Assembly (NCBI GenBank): GCA_946623875.1
Contig: CAMORO010000002.1
Location: 1 to 64,000, forward strand
Length of the DNA stretch: 64,000 bases
Direction: 5' to 3'
From: an uncultured Lachnospiraceae bacterium
GTDB taxonomy: Bacteria; Bacillota; Clostridia; Lachnospirales; Lachnospiraceae
Made by a program: the position numbers and the translations under genes. Below are positions 1 to 11,345 of the stretch, piece by piece (within the stretch, counting starts at the first letter, position 1; every line of letters begins with the position of its first letter). The notes beneath the pieces were generated by a model that saw nothing but the letters and a program-made list of their open reading frames with translations, searched no databases and was not told the origin of the DNA.

Positions 1-222
1 ATCGGGATATTTCTCGCGTATAAGCTTTAACGTCTCCATGCCGTCCATCTCGGGCATCGTTATATCAAGTGTAACAAGATCCGGCGTGTTGGTTTCAAGG
101 AACTGAAGGGCTTCAATACCGTTTCCTGCATTTCCTATCACCTCCAGTCCTGCCTCCTTAAGTGATCCTGCGAGCATCTTACGCATTGTGCGTGAATCAT
201 CCACAATAAGTATTGTACTCAT
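1..222 (-). CDS. cheY: CheY-like response regulator receiver protein (truncated by window edge)
   Basis: Reverse-strand translation MSTILIVDDSRTMRKMLAGSLKEAGLEVIGNAGNGIEAL...TPDLVTLDITMPEMDGMETLKLIREKYPD: receiver-domain DD and D-x-T-MPEMDG motifs. Continues past base 1. Confidence 0.88.
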   Translation of the reverse strand, partial: MSTILIVDDSRTMRKMLAGSLKEAGLEVIGNAGNGIEALQFLETNTPDLVTLDITMPEMDGMETLKLIREKYPD

Positions 223-256
223 TGGTACATCCTCCATGAATTATAATATCTTTAGA

Positions 257-1150
257 CTATGATTCCTCGACTGTGAAATTGTCTGACAGAATAACCGACA
301 ATGTGATGCTTTTATCAAAAACATGGAGAGGAACATTGATTATATCTTCCGAATTAACCGTGTTGCTTCCTATATGGTAGTGAGGCGCAACCATGTCAAT
401 ATTTATAAACCTGTGACTTATATCTGTGGCAAATATGCCGTTAATGCAGTTGATAAGTTCACATATCGAATCAAGAGCATCATCCATATCTTCTATGTAT
501 TCGGAACCGGCGAAACCGATCGCTGTCTTCATGAGTGTTTCCGTATCTCCCGAAATTGCAAGAAGAAGATTGAAATCACCGTTTGAGGCCTGATAGCACA
601 GGTTATCGCAGATGAGCTTATCGCTCGTATACGGACGTTCAAGATACACATGGTAATCAACAAGCCTTGAAAGAGTTCTTATGGCTACACCGATAAGCTC
701 CTTGGCATAGGGTGGAAGATCATACAGATATATCGGTACGATCCTGTCTATATCGCAGCTCTTAAAATCCTCCATATCGGTCAGGGTATACCCGTTATCC
801 TGCTGGAAATCATTGAGAATATCTACGATCTCGTTCATAGTGATGAATTTAAGATCAACAGCGGACTGTACAAAAGAAAGAAATCCATTACCCTGAAGTG
901 TGAGCAGCCTTGATACCTGATTGTCTGTCAGATAACCCTTTTCGACCGCAAGATCCCCGAAACGCTTGTCCGTAAGCGACTGAAGCTTGTTTATTTCCTC
1001 TACCTGTGACGGTGTCATAAGGTTTTCCGACTCGGCGATCATACCCAGACGTACGCGTTTCCTGGCCTGAAGATCATATATCTTCTCAAGACTCTCGGGC
1101 CCTATCTTACCGCTTCTAACCAGATAATCAGCCAAAATACGATCAAACAT
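257..1150 (-). CDS. Chemotaxis protein with C-terminal CheX-like phosphatase domain and N-terminal repeats resembling GspE/MshE N domains
   Basis: ORF of 297 aa beside a CheY gene; N-terminal G-x-LT-xxQV-xx-L-xxQ repeats; C-terminal CheX-like region. Confidence 0.6.
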   Translation of the reverse strand: MFDRILADYLVRSGKIGPESLEKIYDLQARKRVRLGMIAESENLMTPSQVEEINKLQSLTDKRFGDLAVEKGYLTDNQVSRLLTLQGNGFLSFVQSAVDLKFITMNEIVDILNDFQQDNGYTLTDMEDFKSCDIDRIVPIYLYDLPPYAKELIGVAIRTLSRLVDYHVYLERPYTSDKLICDNLCYQASNGDFNLLLAISGDTETLMKTAIGFAGSEYIEDMDDALDSICELINCINGIFATDISHRFINIDMVAPHYHIGSNTVNSEDIINVPLHVFDKSITLSVILSDNFTVEES

Positions 1151-1303
1151 AATGTTTCTCCTTTAGGCAAACGATTTTGTACATATATAATAATAGCAAA
1201 AATATAACGTAACTTCAATGAATAAGTTATTATAATTTTAAAAACAATCCGGCACCATAATTTGTTGTGTGAAAATTTGTTCGTACAATAATTGGTGTTT
1301 TTC

Positions 1304-1331
1304 TTGAAAAATAACAAAACTATGTTATAAT
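1304..1331 (+). promoter_or_regulatory. Putative sigma-A promoter upstream of topoisomerase B subunit
   Basis: TTGAAA (1304-1309), 16 nt spacer, TATAAT (1326-1331) in the intergenic region. Confidence 0.6.
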
Positions 1332-1443
1332 GTTATATGTTTTTGAGGATGCGGGAGTATATTTGTTTCATTTTATGTCTTTGACCTGATGCAAATGACA
1401 TAAATATGAAAGAAAGAGGAATAATGTCGTAAGGGGTAAAGAC

Positions 1444-3363
1444 ATGGCTGATAAAGTTACATATGATGCAAGCAGTATAACAGTTCTTGAAGGTCTGGAG
1501 GCTGTCCGCAAGCGTCCGGGAATGTATATAGGAAGCGTGACGACCAAAGGACTAAATCACCTGATTTATGAAATTGTAGACAATTCGGTTGATGAGCACC
1601 TTGCCGGATTCTGTTCGGAGATAAAGGTTACTCTTGAAGCGGACGGATCCGCGACTATAGAGGATAACGGCAGGGGAATCCCCGTGGGTATGCATGAAAA
1701 GGGAATGAGCGCCGAAAGACTGGTATTTACCACCCTGCATGCGGGAGGTAAGTTCGACGATTCCGTTTATAAGACCAGCGGAGGACTTCACGGAGTCGGT
1801 TCTTCGGTCGTCAATGCCCTTTCCGAATACCTTGATATAGAAGTAAGACGCGAGGGTAAGGTTTTTCACGACAGTTACAGCAGGGGTGTCCCCACAGTGG
1901 AACTTGAAGACGGATTGCTTCCCGTGATCGGGAAGTCGCGTACTACCGGTACCAAGATCAATTTCCTTCCGGACGATACCATTTTTGAAAAGACCAGGTT
2001 CAAGGAAGAGGATATTAAGAGCCGGCTCCATGAAACCGCATATCTTAATCCCGAGCTTACGATAATATTTACGGATAACAGGCAGGAAATCCCCGATGTT
2101 GAGACTTTTCATGAGGAAGAAGGTATCATTGGCTTTGTCCGTGATATGAACCAAAATGAAGAAGCCATACATGAGCCGGTGTTTTTTAAAGGTGAAGCCG
2201 ACGGAATAAAGGTTGAGGTCGCATTCCAGTATGTTAATGATTTTCATGAAAATGTACTGGGTTTCTGTAACAACATATACAACTCGGAAGGCGGGACCCA
2301 TCTGACGGGCTTTAAGACAATGTTCACCAATGTCATGAACAATTATGCCAGGGAGCTAAACATCCTTAAGGAAAAGGATGCGAATTTTACGGGTGCCGAC
2401 ATAAGAAACGGAATGACTGCGGTTGTTTCGATAAAACATCCGAGTCCCCGCTTCGAAGGCCAGACAAAGACCAAGCTCGACAATCAGGATGCAACCAAGG
2501 CAGTCGCCAAAGTTACCGGAGATGAAGTTGTAAGATATTTTGACAGAAATCTTGAAGATCTGAAGGCAGTCCTGGCCTGTGCCGAAAAGGCCGCCAAGAT
2601 AAGAAAGACCGAGGAAAAGGCCAAGACCAATATGCTCACCAAGCAGAAGTACAGCTTTGACAGCAACGGCAAGCTTGCCAACTGTGAGAGCAAGGATGCT
2701 TCCAAATGTGAGATATTCATAGTCGAGGGTGACTCTGCCGGCGGGTCGGCAAAGACAGCGAGAAACCGTATGTATCAGGCCATACTGCCGATCAGGGGTA
2801 AGATACTGAATGTGGAAAAGGCGACCATAGACAAGGTACTTGCCAATGCGGAGATCAAAACCATGATATATGCCTTCGGTTGTGGCTTTTCCGAGGGATA
2901 CGGAAATGACTTTGATATAAGCAAGTTAAGATATGATAAGATAATCATCATGGCTGATGCCGATGTGGACGGAGCTCATATTTCAACTCTTCTTCTGACA
3001 CTTTTTTACAGGTTTATGCCTGAGCTTATATATGAAGGACATGTATATATTGCAATGCCTCCCCTATATAAGGCAATGCCCAAAAAGGGGAAGGAGGAAT
3101 ATCTATATGATGACAAGGCTTTGTCAGAGTATCGCAAGTCCCATACCGATTTCACGCTTCAGCGTTACAAGGGACTTGGGGAAATGGATGCCGAACAGTT
3201 GTGGGAGACGACGCTTGACCCGCAAAGGCGTATGCTTAAGCAGGTTGAAATAGAGGATGCTCGTCTTGCAAGCAACACGACAGAGATGCTTATGGGTAAT
3301 GAAGTTCCGCCAAGGAAGGCTTTCATTTATAAACACGCACATGATGCGGAGCTTGATATTTGA
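1444..3363 (+). CDS. Type IIA DNA topoisomerase subunit B (GyrB/ParE family)
   Basis: 639 aa; LEAVRKRPGMYIG, EIVDNSVDE, IEDNGRGIPVGMHEK, VEGDSAGGSAK, MADADVDGAHI motifs. Confidence 0.95.
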   Translation: MADKVTYDASSITVLEGLEAVRKRPGMYIGSVTTKGLNHLIYEIVDNSVDEHLAGFCSEIKVTLEADGSATIEDNGRGIPVGMHEKGMSAERLVFTTLHAGGKFDDSVYKTSGGLHGVGSSVVNALSEYLDIEVRREGKVFHDSYSRGVPTVELEDGLLPVIGKSRTTGTKINFLPDDTIFEKTRFKEEDIKSRLHETAYLNPELTIIFTDNRQEIPDVETFHEEEGIIGFVRDMNQNEEAIHEPVFFKGEADGIKVEVAFQYVNDFHENVLGFCNNIYNSEGGTHLTGFKTMFTNVMNNYARELNILKEKDANFTGADIRNGMTAVVSIKHPSPRFEGQTKTKLDNQDATKAVAKVTGDEVVRYFDRNLEDLKAVLACAEKAAKIRKTEEKAKTNMLTKQKYSFDSNGKLANCESKDASKCEIFIVEGDSAGGSAKTARNRMYQAILPIRGKILNVEKATIDKVLANAEIKTMIYAFGCGFSEGYGNDFDISKLRYDKIIIMADADVDGAHISTLLLTLFYRFMPELIYEGHVYIAMPPLYKAMPKKGKEEYLYDDKALSEYRKSHTDFTLQRYKGLGEMDAEQLWETTLDPQRRMLKQVEIEDARLASNTTEMLMGNEVPPRKAFIYKHAHDAELDI

Positions 3364-3383
3364 TATGGAAACAGGGAGTGGAA

Positions 3384-5636
3384 ATGGCAGTAATATCAGA
3401 AGACGAACAGATTATAAAAACCGAGTTCTCGGAGGTAATGAGGAAGTCATACATTGACTATGCCATGAGTGTAATTATTTCAAGGGCGCTTCCGGATGTG
3501 CGTGACGGACTTAAGCCGGTCCAGAGACGAACTCTGTATGATATGTATGAACTTGGTATTCGTTACGACAGACCTTACAGGAAGTCCGCGCGTATCGTCG
3601 GTGATACAATGGGTAAATATCACCCGCACGGTGACAGTTCGATCTATGATGCGCTTGTGGTAATGGCGCAGGATTTCAAGAAGGGTATGACGCTGGTCGA
3701 CGGTCATGGCAATTTCGGATCCATCGAAGGCGACGGAGCCGCGGCAATGCGTTACACCGAAGCCAGGCTTGAGAAGGTCACACAGGAAACGATCCTTGCG
3801 GATCTTGATAAGGATGTTGTTGATTTTGTTCCCAATTTCGATGAGACGGAGAAGGAACCGGCTGTCCTTCCTGCCAAGATACCCAATCTGCTGATAAACG
3901 GCACGGAGGGAATTGCGGTAGGTATGGCTACCAATATGCCTCCTCACAATCTTGCAGAGGTTGTGGAAGGTGTTAAGGCTTATATTAAGAACCCGGATAT
4001 AACAACTGCGGAACTGATGGAATATATTCCCGGACCGGATTTTCCAACGGGCGGTATCGTTGTCAATAAGGATGAGCTGCTTGAAATATACGAGACCGGT
4101 GTAGGCAAGATCAAGATCCGCGGCAAGATTGAATATGAAAAGGGTAAGGCCGGCAAGACAAGGCTTGTAATAACCGAGATCCCCTATACGATGATAGGAG
4201 CAAATATCAGCAAGTTCCTTACGGATATAGTGGCTCTGATAGATGCCAAGAAGACAAATGACATAGTGGATATTTCCAATCAGTCCAGCAAGGAGGGGAT
4301 CCGTATCGTCCTTGAACTTCGTAAGGATGCGGATGTTGAGAACCTGAAGAATATGCTCCTTAAGAAGACAAAGCTTGAGGATACCTTCGGCGTCAATATG
4401 CTTGCTGTTGCTGACGGAAGGCCCGAAACTCTCGGATTAAAGGATATAATCAGGCATCATGTTAATTTCCAGCGCGAGATAAGGACAAGGAAGTACAGAA
4501 ATCTTCTGAACAAGGAGCTTGATAAGAAGGAGATACAGGAGGGTCTTATAAGGGCCTGCGATATCATAGATCTTATCATAGAGATACTCAGAGGATCGAA
4601 GGATGTCAAGATGGCCAAGGCCTGTCTTACTTCCGGAAATACCGAGGGGATCAACTTTAAGTCTCGCATCAGCAGGAAAATGGCGGAACAGCTTGACTTT
4701 ACCGACAGACAGGCTGAAGCAATACTTTCAATGAGATTATATAAGCTCATAGGTCTCGAACTTGAGGCATTGATGAAGGAGCATGAAGAGACTCTTAAAA
4801 ATATTGAGTCATATAAGGATATAATCACCAATCCAAAGACCATGGACAGGCTCATCATTAAGGAGCTTGACAGCTACAGGAAGGAGTACGGACGCGAGCG
4901 CAGGACATCAATAGAAAATGCGGCAGCCGTTGTTTTTGAAGAGAAAAAGATCGAGGAGACTGAGGTTGTATTCCTTATGGACCGTTTCGGATATGCCAGA
5001 ACCATAGATACGTCTGTTTACGAGAAGAACAGGGAAACGGTCGATGAAGAGAATAAGTATGTATTCCTTGTGATGAATACAGGTCGTGTATGTCTGTTTA
5101 CCAATACGGGTATGCTGCACAGCATCAAGGTTGTGGATCTTCCTCACGGAAAGCTCAGGGATAAGGGCATACCGGTCGACAATGTCAGCAATTACAGTTC
5201 TGCCAATGAACTCATAGTGTATGCAGGTGACCTTAAGGAGATAATCATGCAGAAGCTTTGTTTCGTGACCAGGAAATCAATGCTCAAGCATGTATACGGT
5301 ACCGAATTTGATATTACGAAACGTTCGGTGGCAGCAACAGGTCTTAACGAAGGCGATGAGGTGATATCCGTATTCCCGATAATCGACGAGCGTAATATAG
5401 TTCTTCGAACCAGGGACGGATACTTCCTTAAGTTCCCGCTTGATGATATACCTCTTAAGAAGAAAGGAGCAGCCGGAGTCCGCGGCATGAAGCTGGTTGG
5501 CAATGATGAGGTTACCGATGTTTATCCTCTGACCAACGGAGTTGAAGTGACGATCGATGTTAACGGCAGGAGGATAGAGCTTAATAAGCTCAAGCTGGCA
5601 AAGCGTGATGCAAAAGGAACCAAGGTAAGGACTTAG
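3384..5636 (+). CDS. Type IIA DNA topoisomerase subunit A (GyrA/ParC family)
   Basis: [49 protein letters not shown]; catalytic Tyr in [10 protein letters not shown]. Start moved from the TTG at 3360 to the ATG at 3384. Confidence 0.95.
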   Translation: MAVISEDEQIIKTEFSEVMRKSYIDYAMSVIISRALPDVRDGLKPVQRRTLYDMYELGIRYDRPYRKSARIVGDTMGKYHPHGDSSIYDALVVMAQDFKKGMTLVDGHGNFGSIEGDGAAAMRYTEARLEKVTQETILADLDKDVVDFVPNFDETEKEPAVLPAKIPNLLINGTEGIAVGMATNMPPHNLAEVVEGVKAYIKNPDITTAELMEYIPGPDFPTGGIVVNKDELLEIYETGVGKIKIRGKIEYEKGKAGKTRLVITEIPYTMIGANISKFLTDIVALIDAKKTNDIVDISNQSSKEGIRIVLELRKDADVENLKNMLLKKTKLEDTFGVNMLAVADGRPETLGLKDIIRHHVNFQREIRTRKYRNLLNKELDKKEIQEGLIRACDIIDLIIEILRGSKDVKMAKACLTSGNTEGINFKSRISRKMAEQLDFTDRQAEAILSMRLYKLIGLELEALMKEHEETLKNIESYKDIITNPKTMDRLIIKELDSYRKEYGRERRTSIENAAAVVFEEKKIEETEVVFLMDRFGYARTIDTSVYEKNRETVDEENKYVFLVMNTGRVCLFTNTGMLHSIKVVDLPHGKLRDKGIPVDNVSNYSSANELIVYAGDLKEIIMQKLCFVTRKSMLKHVYGTEFDITKRSVAATGLNEGDEVISVFPIIDERNIVLRTRDGYFLKFPLDDIPLKKKGAAGVRGMKLVGNDEVTDVYPLTNGVEVTIDVNGRRIELNKLKLAKRDAKGTKVRT

Positions 5637-5657
5637 ATATACAGATGGTGAGGTAGG

Positions 5658-6215
5658 ATGAGAGTAATAGCGGGAAGTGCCAGGAGACTGCAGTTGAAAG
5701 CTCCTGCGGGTTATGAAACGCGACCGACTTCGGATAAGGTAAAGGAAACGCTGTTTAATATTCTGATGCCGTACATTTATTCGGATACGGTTTTTCTTGA
5801 TCTGTACAGCGGAAGCGGAGCCATAGGGATTGAAGCCTTAAGCAGGGGTGCCGGCCGTGCCGTATTTGTTGAGAGGGGAAAGGAAGCGCTTTCGTGCATC
5901 AAAGATAACCTGAATACGACACATTTCACTGACAGGGCAAGGATCATGGCCTCGGACGTTCTGTCCGCCCTTCACAGACTTGAAGGGAACGATAAGTTTG
6001 ATATTGTTTTTATGGATCCGCCCTACGGGAACGGTTATGAAAAGGCTGTGCTTGAATATCTGAGCACATCGAAACTTTTAAAAGACGATGCTCTTATAGT
6101 GATCGAAGCTTCAAATGATACCGATTTTGATTATATTTCTTCATTACCGTTTGAGATCGTCAAATATAAGAAGTATAAGAATAACTGTCATCTGTTTTTA
6201 AAGTATATAGTATGA
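5658..6215 (+). CDS. rsmD: 16S rRNA (guanine(966)-N(2))-methyltransferase RsmD
   Basis: [16 protein letters not shown]...[46 protein letters not shown]. Confidence 0.95.
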   Translation: MRVIAGSARRLQLKAPAGYETRPTSDKVKETLFNILMPYIYSDTVFLDLYSGSGAIGIEALSRGAGRAVFVERGKEALSCIKDNLNTTHFTDRARIMASDVLSALHRLEGNDKFDIVFMDPPYGNGYEKAVLEYLSTSKLLKDDALIVIEASNDTDFDYISSLPFEIVKYKKYKNNCHLFLKYIV

Positions 6216-6231
6216 AAGATGGAGAGCGCAT

Positions 6232-6738
6232 ATGAAGAGAGCAGTATACCCCGGCAGCTTTGATCCCATAACATACGGGCATATAGATATAATAAAAAGA
6301 GCGGCTGAAATATTTGACTGTGTGGAAGTAAGTGTTTTGAACAACATAGGCAAAACTCCGTTGTTTTCTATTGATGAACGTGTTAGTATAATTAAAGAAG
6401 TAACAAAGGATATACCTAATGTTACTGTCGGAAGCTTCGACGGTCTGCTGGTTGATTATTGCATGAAAAATAACGCGAGGACTATAATAAGGGGACTTCG
6501 CATGATAACTGATTTTGAATATGAACTTCCGCTGGCACAGACCAACCGTAAGCTTTGTGAAAATGTAGATACCGTCTTTCTGGCGACAAGTCTTGAATAT
6601 GCATATCTCAGCTCATCAACCGTTAAGGAGGCAGCCAGCTTTGGCGGCGATATAAGTAAGTTTGTACCGCCTTTCATAGCTGACATGATATATAAAAAGT
6701 ATGGAACAGGGAGTGAGGAGAGGATAAATGAGCAGTAA
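6232..6738 (+). CDS. coaD: Phosphopantetheine adenylyltransferase
   Basis: [62 protein letters not shown]. Confidence 0.97.
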   Translation: MKRAVYPGSFDPITYGHIDIIKRAAEIFDCVEVSVLNNIGKTPLFSIDERVSIIKEVTKDIPNVTVGSFDGLLVDYCMKNNARTIIRGLRMITDFEYELPLAQTNRKLCENVDTVFLATSLEYAYLSSSTVKEAASFGGDISKFVPPFIADMIYKKYGTGSEERINEQ

Positions 6739-7366
6739 GATTGAACAGATAATTGATGAAATCGAGGATTTTATAAGCGGGTGCAAGTTCCAGGCTTTCT
6801 CGGGCGCCAATATCATTGTGGACAAGGAGCATCTTGAAGAGCTTTTAAGGGAACTCAGGATGAAAACTCCCGATGAGATCAAGCGCTATCAGAAGATCAT
6901 AAGCAATAAGGAAGCCATCTTAAATGATGCCAAGGAGAAGGCTGAGGCTATGATCAATGAAGCTCAGATCCATACGGATCATATGGTAAATGAGCATGAG
7001 ATCATGCAGCAGGCATATGCACAGGCGAACGAAGTTGTACAGCAGGCGGTTTCACAGGCGCAGCAGATCCTCGATACGGCTACCAATGACGCAAACGGCA
7101 TACGGCAGTCTGCCATGAAATATACCGATGATATGCTGGCTGAGCTTCAGGGAATAATCAAGACGGCAATAGGTGATGCCCAGTCGAAATACACCGGATT
7201 GCTGGAACGTCTTAAGAACTGCGAGACGATCATAGACAAAAACAGGTCTGATCTGTATCCGCAGGTGGAGCTTGATAAGGAGATAGCATCCATCGAGGGT
7301 ACATCAAATAAGGCCAAACTGTCCAAAACAGGCGGTATAAATCTTGATATGCTGAATAATAAATAA
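6728..7366 (+). CDS. Coiled-coil protein of unknown function, DivIVA/ATPase-subunit-like composition
   Basis: 212 aa, Ala/Gln/Glu-rich coiled coil, overlaps the end of coaD. Confidence 0.6.
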   Translation: MSSKIEQIIDEIEDFISGCKFQAFSGANIIVDKEHLEELLRELRMKTPDEIKRYQKIISNKEAILNDAKEKAEAMINEAQIHTDHMVNEHEIMQQAYAQANEVVQQAVSQAQQILDTATNDANGIRQSAMKYTDDMLAELQGIIKTAIGDAQSKYTGLLERLKNCETIIDKNRSDLYPQVELDKEIASIEGTSNKAKLSKTGGINLDMLNNK

Positions 7367-7396
7367 TGATAACTATTTTTTCCGGAAGTGCATCAT

Positions 7397-8857
7397 ATGA
7401 GTTTATTAAAGGATTTAGAACCTAAAAATGTATTTCGTTTTTTTGAAGAAATCTGTGCTATACCGCATGGATCTGGAAATCTTGACGCAATAGCCGCTTA
7501 TTGTGTTTCGTTTGCCAAAGACAGAGGTCTTCAATATATTCATGATGAATTTAACAATGTTTTCATTATGAAACCGGCTTCAAAAGGCTGCGAAGACAGT
7601 GCTCCGTTATTGCTGCAGGGTCATCTTGATATGGTCTGTGAGAAGAACATGGATTCGGATGCCAGGTTTGATTTTTCGAAGGATCCGCTTAAGCTGGCCA
7701 TTATGGATGATTACGTATATGCAAAGGGCACAACGCTTGGCGGTGATGACGGTATCGCAGTGGCCTACATGCTTGCGATCCTTGATGATGACAGTATAAG
7801 GCATCCGGCTTTGGAATGTCTGTTTACTGCCGACGAGGAAACGGGTATGGAAGGTATGTCTTCATTTGACTGCTCCGTTATCAGGTCCAAACGAATGATC
7901 AATATTGACAATGAAAAGGAAGGTGAGGTTCTTACAAGCTCTGCAGGCGGCAGAAAGGTTAAATGCATGCTGCCCGTGAGATATCATGAGAGCAGGGGAC
8001 TTGCATACGATATTGTAATATGCGGACTGCTGGGTGGTCACAGCGGTTCCGAGATAGATAAATACCGTGGAAATGCCAATCTTCTGATGGGAAGGCTTCT
8101 CCATCATTTTAAAGGAAAGATCAATTACGAACTGTATTATCTTAAAGGTGGTCTGCAGGATAATGCGATACCAAGAGAAGCCAAGGCATCCGTACTTATA
8201 GATGAAAAGGACCAGACGAGATTTGAGGATCTTATCACTGAGTTTGAACTGAATATAATCGGTGAATACAGGAAGATAGAAAATAATATTACCATTTACA
8301 GTGAATGCAGGGGGACGATAAGTACGAGTGTACTCAGTCCCAAGACGCAGGAGCGGGTCATCTTCCTTCTTATGACCATTCCCGACGGTATTGAAAAGAT
8401 GTGCCCCGAAGCGGAAAGTGTGGTCCAGACATCTTCGAATGCAGGGATAGTGAGATTAAGAGAAACAAATTTTGAGGTCATAATCAGCATCAGGAGTTCC
8501 ATCTCTTCGGAGAAATGCGCTTTGAGTGATAAGATCAAGTATCTTACCGAGACTATCGGCGGGAAATTTGTAGTTGAATCGGATTATCCTGCCTGGGAAT
8601 ACAGGGAACGTTCAAAGCTGAGAGATCTGGTAAGTTCCTGCTATATGGAATTGTATGACCGTCATCCCAAGATCACTTCCATTCATGCCGGTCTTGAATG
8701 CGGTATAATATTTGATAAGGTCAAAGGAATTGATATTGTTTCCCTCGGCCCTCTGATAGAGGATATTCATACACCCAAGGAGAAACTCAGTATAAGCTCA
8801 ACAGAGCGTACATGGAGGCTGTTGTTAAAAATATTGGAGAAATGTACTGATGAGTGA
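7397..8857 (+). CDS. pepD: Aminoacyl-histidine dipeptidase (PepD, M20 family)
   Basis: FFEEICAIPHGSGN, LLQGHLDMVCEKN, TLGGDDGIAVAYMLA, FTADEETGMEG, LLGGHSGSEID. Start at 7388 also possible. Confidence 0.92.
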   Translation: MSLLKDLEPKNVFRFFEEICAIPHGSGNLDAIAAYCVSFAKDRGLQYIHDEFNNVFIMKPASKGCEDSAPLLLQGHLDMVCEKNMDSDARFDFSKDPLKLAIMDDYVYAKGTTLGGDDGIAVAYMLAILDDDSIRHPALECLFTADEETGMEGMSSFDCSVIRSKRMINIDNEKEGEVLTSSAGGRKVKCMLPVRYHESRGLAYDIVICGLLGGHSGSEIDKYRGNANLLMGRLLHHFKGKINYELYYLKGGLQDNAIPREAKASVLIDEKDQTRFEDLITEFELNIIGEYRKIENNITIYSECRGTISTSVLSPKTQERVIFLLMTIPDGIEKMCPEAESVVQTSSNAGIVRLRETNFEVIISIRSSISSEKCALSDKIKYLTETIGGKFVVESDYPAWEYRERSKLRDLVSSCYMELYDRHPKITSIHAGLECGIIFDKVKGIDIVSLGPLIEDIHTPKEKLSISSTERTWRLLLKILEKCTDE

Positions 8858-9572
8858 GTTGATAAGGCTTGACAGATATGTTTCAGAGTGCGGTGTTTTG
8901 AGCCGCAAACAGGCTGTACCGGCAATCAAGGCCGGAAGAGTCACTGTTGAAGGCGAAGTTGTAACAGTTCCGGGCTTCAAGATAAGTGATGATGTCAGGG
9001 TTACTTTGGATGGCAATGAACTTACCTACAGCAGATATTCGTACTATATGCTTTATAAACCAATGGGATGTGTAAGTGCAGTAAAGGACAGGCTCAGTGA
9101 TACTGTTATAGGATATCTTAAGGATGTGAAAACAGCCGGACTGTTTCCGGTGGGGCGTCTTGACAAGGACACTGAAGGTCTTCTGCTTATTACCAATGAC
9201 GGGCAGTTGTGTCATGATCTTATATCACCCGGGAAGCATGTTGAGAAGACTTACTATGTTGTTTCCGACATAAGCCTTCCCGAAAATGCGACGGAAGAAT
9301 TTGCCAGGGGTATTGATATCGGTGATGATAAAATATGTCTTCCGGCGGTCCTTAAGCCTTCTGATCTTATTGAGGGTTACGAAGGTCATGCGTATGAACT
9401 GACCATAACCGAAGGACGTTTCCATCAGATCAAGCGAATGTTTTACAGATATGGAGCGAAGGTGGTTTATCTTAAACGTCTGTCGGTAGGAGGCGTTAAG
9501 CTGGATGAATCTTTAAAGCCCGGTGAATTTCGCAGGCTGAACGAAGATGAGCTCAGGCTGCTGGGCAAATGA
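8850..9572 (+). CDS. Pseudouridine synthase, RsuA/RluB family
   Basis: S4-like N terminus, MLYKPMGCVSAVKD, FPVGRLDKDTEGLLLITNDG, ITEGRFHQIKRMF. Confidence 0.93.
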   Translation: MSELIRLDRYVSECGVLSRKQAVPAIKAGRVTVEGEVVTVPGFKISDDVRVTLDGNELTYSRYSYYMLYKPMGCVSAVKDRLSDTVIGYLKDVKTAGLFPVGRLDKDTEGLLLITNDGQLCHDLISPGKHVEKTYYVVSDISLPENATEEFARGIDIGDDKICLPAVLKPSDLIEGYEGHAYELTITEGRFHQIKRMFYRYGAKVVYLKRLSVGGVKLDESLKPGEFRRLNEDELRLLGK

Positions 9573-9593
9573 TATATAGGGCGTGAACTTTTT

Positions 9594-10178
9594 ATGAAAA
9601 AGAACAAAGGTGAATGGGGTTATGTGAATTACCAGCGTAAGAGAGTTATGCTCATTACGCTGGTTCTCTATATTTGTGCGATAGGTATTTTTCTGTTCGG
9701 ATATTACACGACAGATACCACAAAAAACATATGGTCAATAATTGCCATACTCAGTATTCTTCCCGCAAGCAAAAGCATGGTAAATCTCATAATGTTCATG
9801 CGTTTTAAATCCTTAAAAACAGAAGTGTATGATCATTATTCCGCGGCGATAAAGGATATTCCGGCAATCTACGAGGCCCCTTTCACAACATATGAAAAAA
9901 CATATTTCGTGGATGCGCTTACATGCAGAAGCAATACGGTAACGGTATGCTATCTTGGGAAGCCTTTCGGTAAGAATGATCATGAAAAGGACATGAAGGG
10001 CTTAAAGGAACATCTTTCAAATGTTCTTAAGAACGACGGCTTCAGTGCGTGTACGGTTAAGCTCTATGATGATCCGGATGCATTTATAAGACGTATCAAT
10101 GAAATCAACTCAAATCTTAAGTCGGAAGATGTTAAGGAAAGCCCGATGCTTAATACCCTCAGAGCTGTAATACTCTGA
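9594..10178 (+). CDS. Conserved membrane protein of unknown function
   Basis: 194 aa; two N-terminal hydrophobic segments. Confidence 0.6.
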   Translation: MKKNKGEWGYVNYQRKRVMLITLVLYICAIGIFLFGYYTTDTTKNIWSIIAILSILPASKSMVNLIMFMRFKSLKTEVYDHYSAAIKDIPAIYEAPFTTYEKTYFVDALTCRSNTVTVCYLGKPFGKNDHEKDMKGLKEHLSNVLKNDGFSACTVKLYDDPDAFIRRINEINSNLKSEDVKESPMLNTLRAVIL

Positions 10179-10270
10179 TATGATGCTAAGTACATAAGCT
10201 ATATATAAGCGTGATTATTCGGAACATGCTCAAATTACATACAAGGTAAGTCAGATCATGGGAGTTAAAA

Positions 10271-11284
10271 ATGAGGGAATTCGTGATATCAAAGGATGAG
10301 CAGGGGGTAAGGCTTGATAAACAGCTTCTGAAGATACTGAATAATTCAGGCTCCGGTTTTATCTATAAGATGTTAAGGAAAAAAAACATCACCTTAAATG
10401 ATGCCAGGGCTTTGGGAAGTGAGAGGCTTAAGTGTGGAGATGTTATCAGGATATATTTTTCCGATGATACCTTTAACAGGCTGTCTTCCCCAAAGGTATC
10501 GGAAGAGATACAGGGCTGCTGCCTGCCGTCAGGGAAATATGAAACAGAAAAGCTCATCATTTACGAAGATGGCAATTTTATGATATTAAACAAGCCATCG
10601 GGACTTCTTTCGCAAAAGGCCGGGAAGGATGATTTTTCCTTAAATGAACTGTGCATAGAGTATCTTATAGATAAGGGTGTGATAAGCAGTGAATCCCTGC
10701 TTATGTTCAAGCCTTCGATATGCAACAGGCTTGACCGCAATACATCAGGGATCGTTATCTTTGCCTGCAATTATGCGGCTGCCAGAACAATAAACGAAGC
10801 ACTTTATCAAAGAACCATACATAAATACTATTTGTGTATAGTAAAGGGTACGGTTAAGAAGGAAGGCTCCAAAAAGGGGTTCCTCATAAAGGATGGAAAA
10901 TCCAATTCCGTTGTTATCGATGAAAGGGACGGAGGTGAAGGAAGGCAGATAGAAACGGCGTACAGACCGCTTGTGTACAATGATGAGCATACCCTTCTTG
11001 AAGTGGAACTGATCACGGGACGGTCTCATCAGATAAGGGCACAGATGGCCTCCATCGGACATCCGCTGCTTGGTGATAACAAGTACGGAGATAAGGCCCT
11101 GAACAGGAAATATCATGATGTGTTAAGAGGAACGTCACAGCTTCTTCATGCGTATAAGCTTGTAATACCCGGGGATGCCGAAGGCGTACTTAAAGCAGTG
11201 GCAGGTACCGTCTTTAAGGCTCCGTTACCGCAGGAGTTCGTAAATATGTGTGATCGTCTGGGACTTAAATACGATACGGAATAA
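10271..11284 (+). CDS. Pseudouridine synthase, RluA family (RluC/RluD-like) with S4 domain
   Basis: ICNRLDRNTSGIVIFA; LITGRSHQIRAQMASIGHPLLGDNKYG. Confidence 0.93.
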   Translation: MREFVISKDEQGVRLDKQLLKILNNSGSGFIYKMLRKKNITLNDARALGSERLKCGDVIRIYFSDDTFNRLSSPKVSEEIQGCCLPSGKYETEKLIIYEDGNFMILNKPSGLLSQKAGKDDFSLNELCIEYLIDKGVISSESLLMFKPSICNRLDRNTSGIVIFACNYAAARTINEALYQRTIHKYYLCIVKGTVKKEGSKKGFLIKDGKSNSVVIDERDGGEGRQIETAYRPLVYNDEHTLLEVELITGRSHQIRAQMASIGHPLLGDNKYGDKALNRKYHDVLRGTSQLLHAYKLVIPGDAEGVLKAVAGTVFKAPLPQEFVNMCDRLGLKYDTE

Positions 11285-11345
11285 ACAGTTACATCAAAAG
11301 CACACTTAAACACTGACTCATCATACAATACGGAGATCTTAATGC

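Noticed and set aside
1552-2301. 249-aa minus-strand ORF antisense to the topoisomerase B gene
   Set aside because: Lies entirely inside a well-supported gene; no recognisable protein family; typical shadow ORF.
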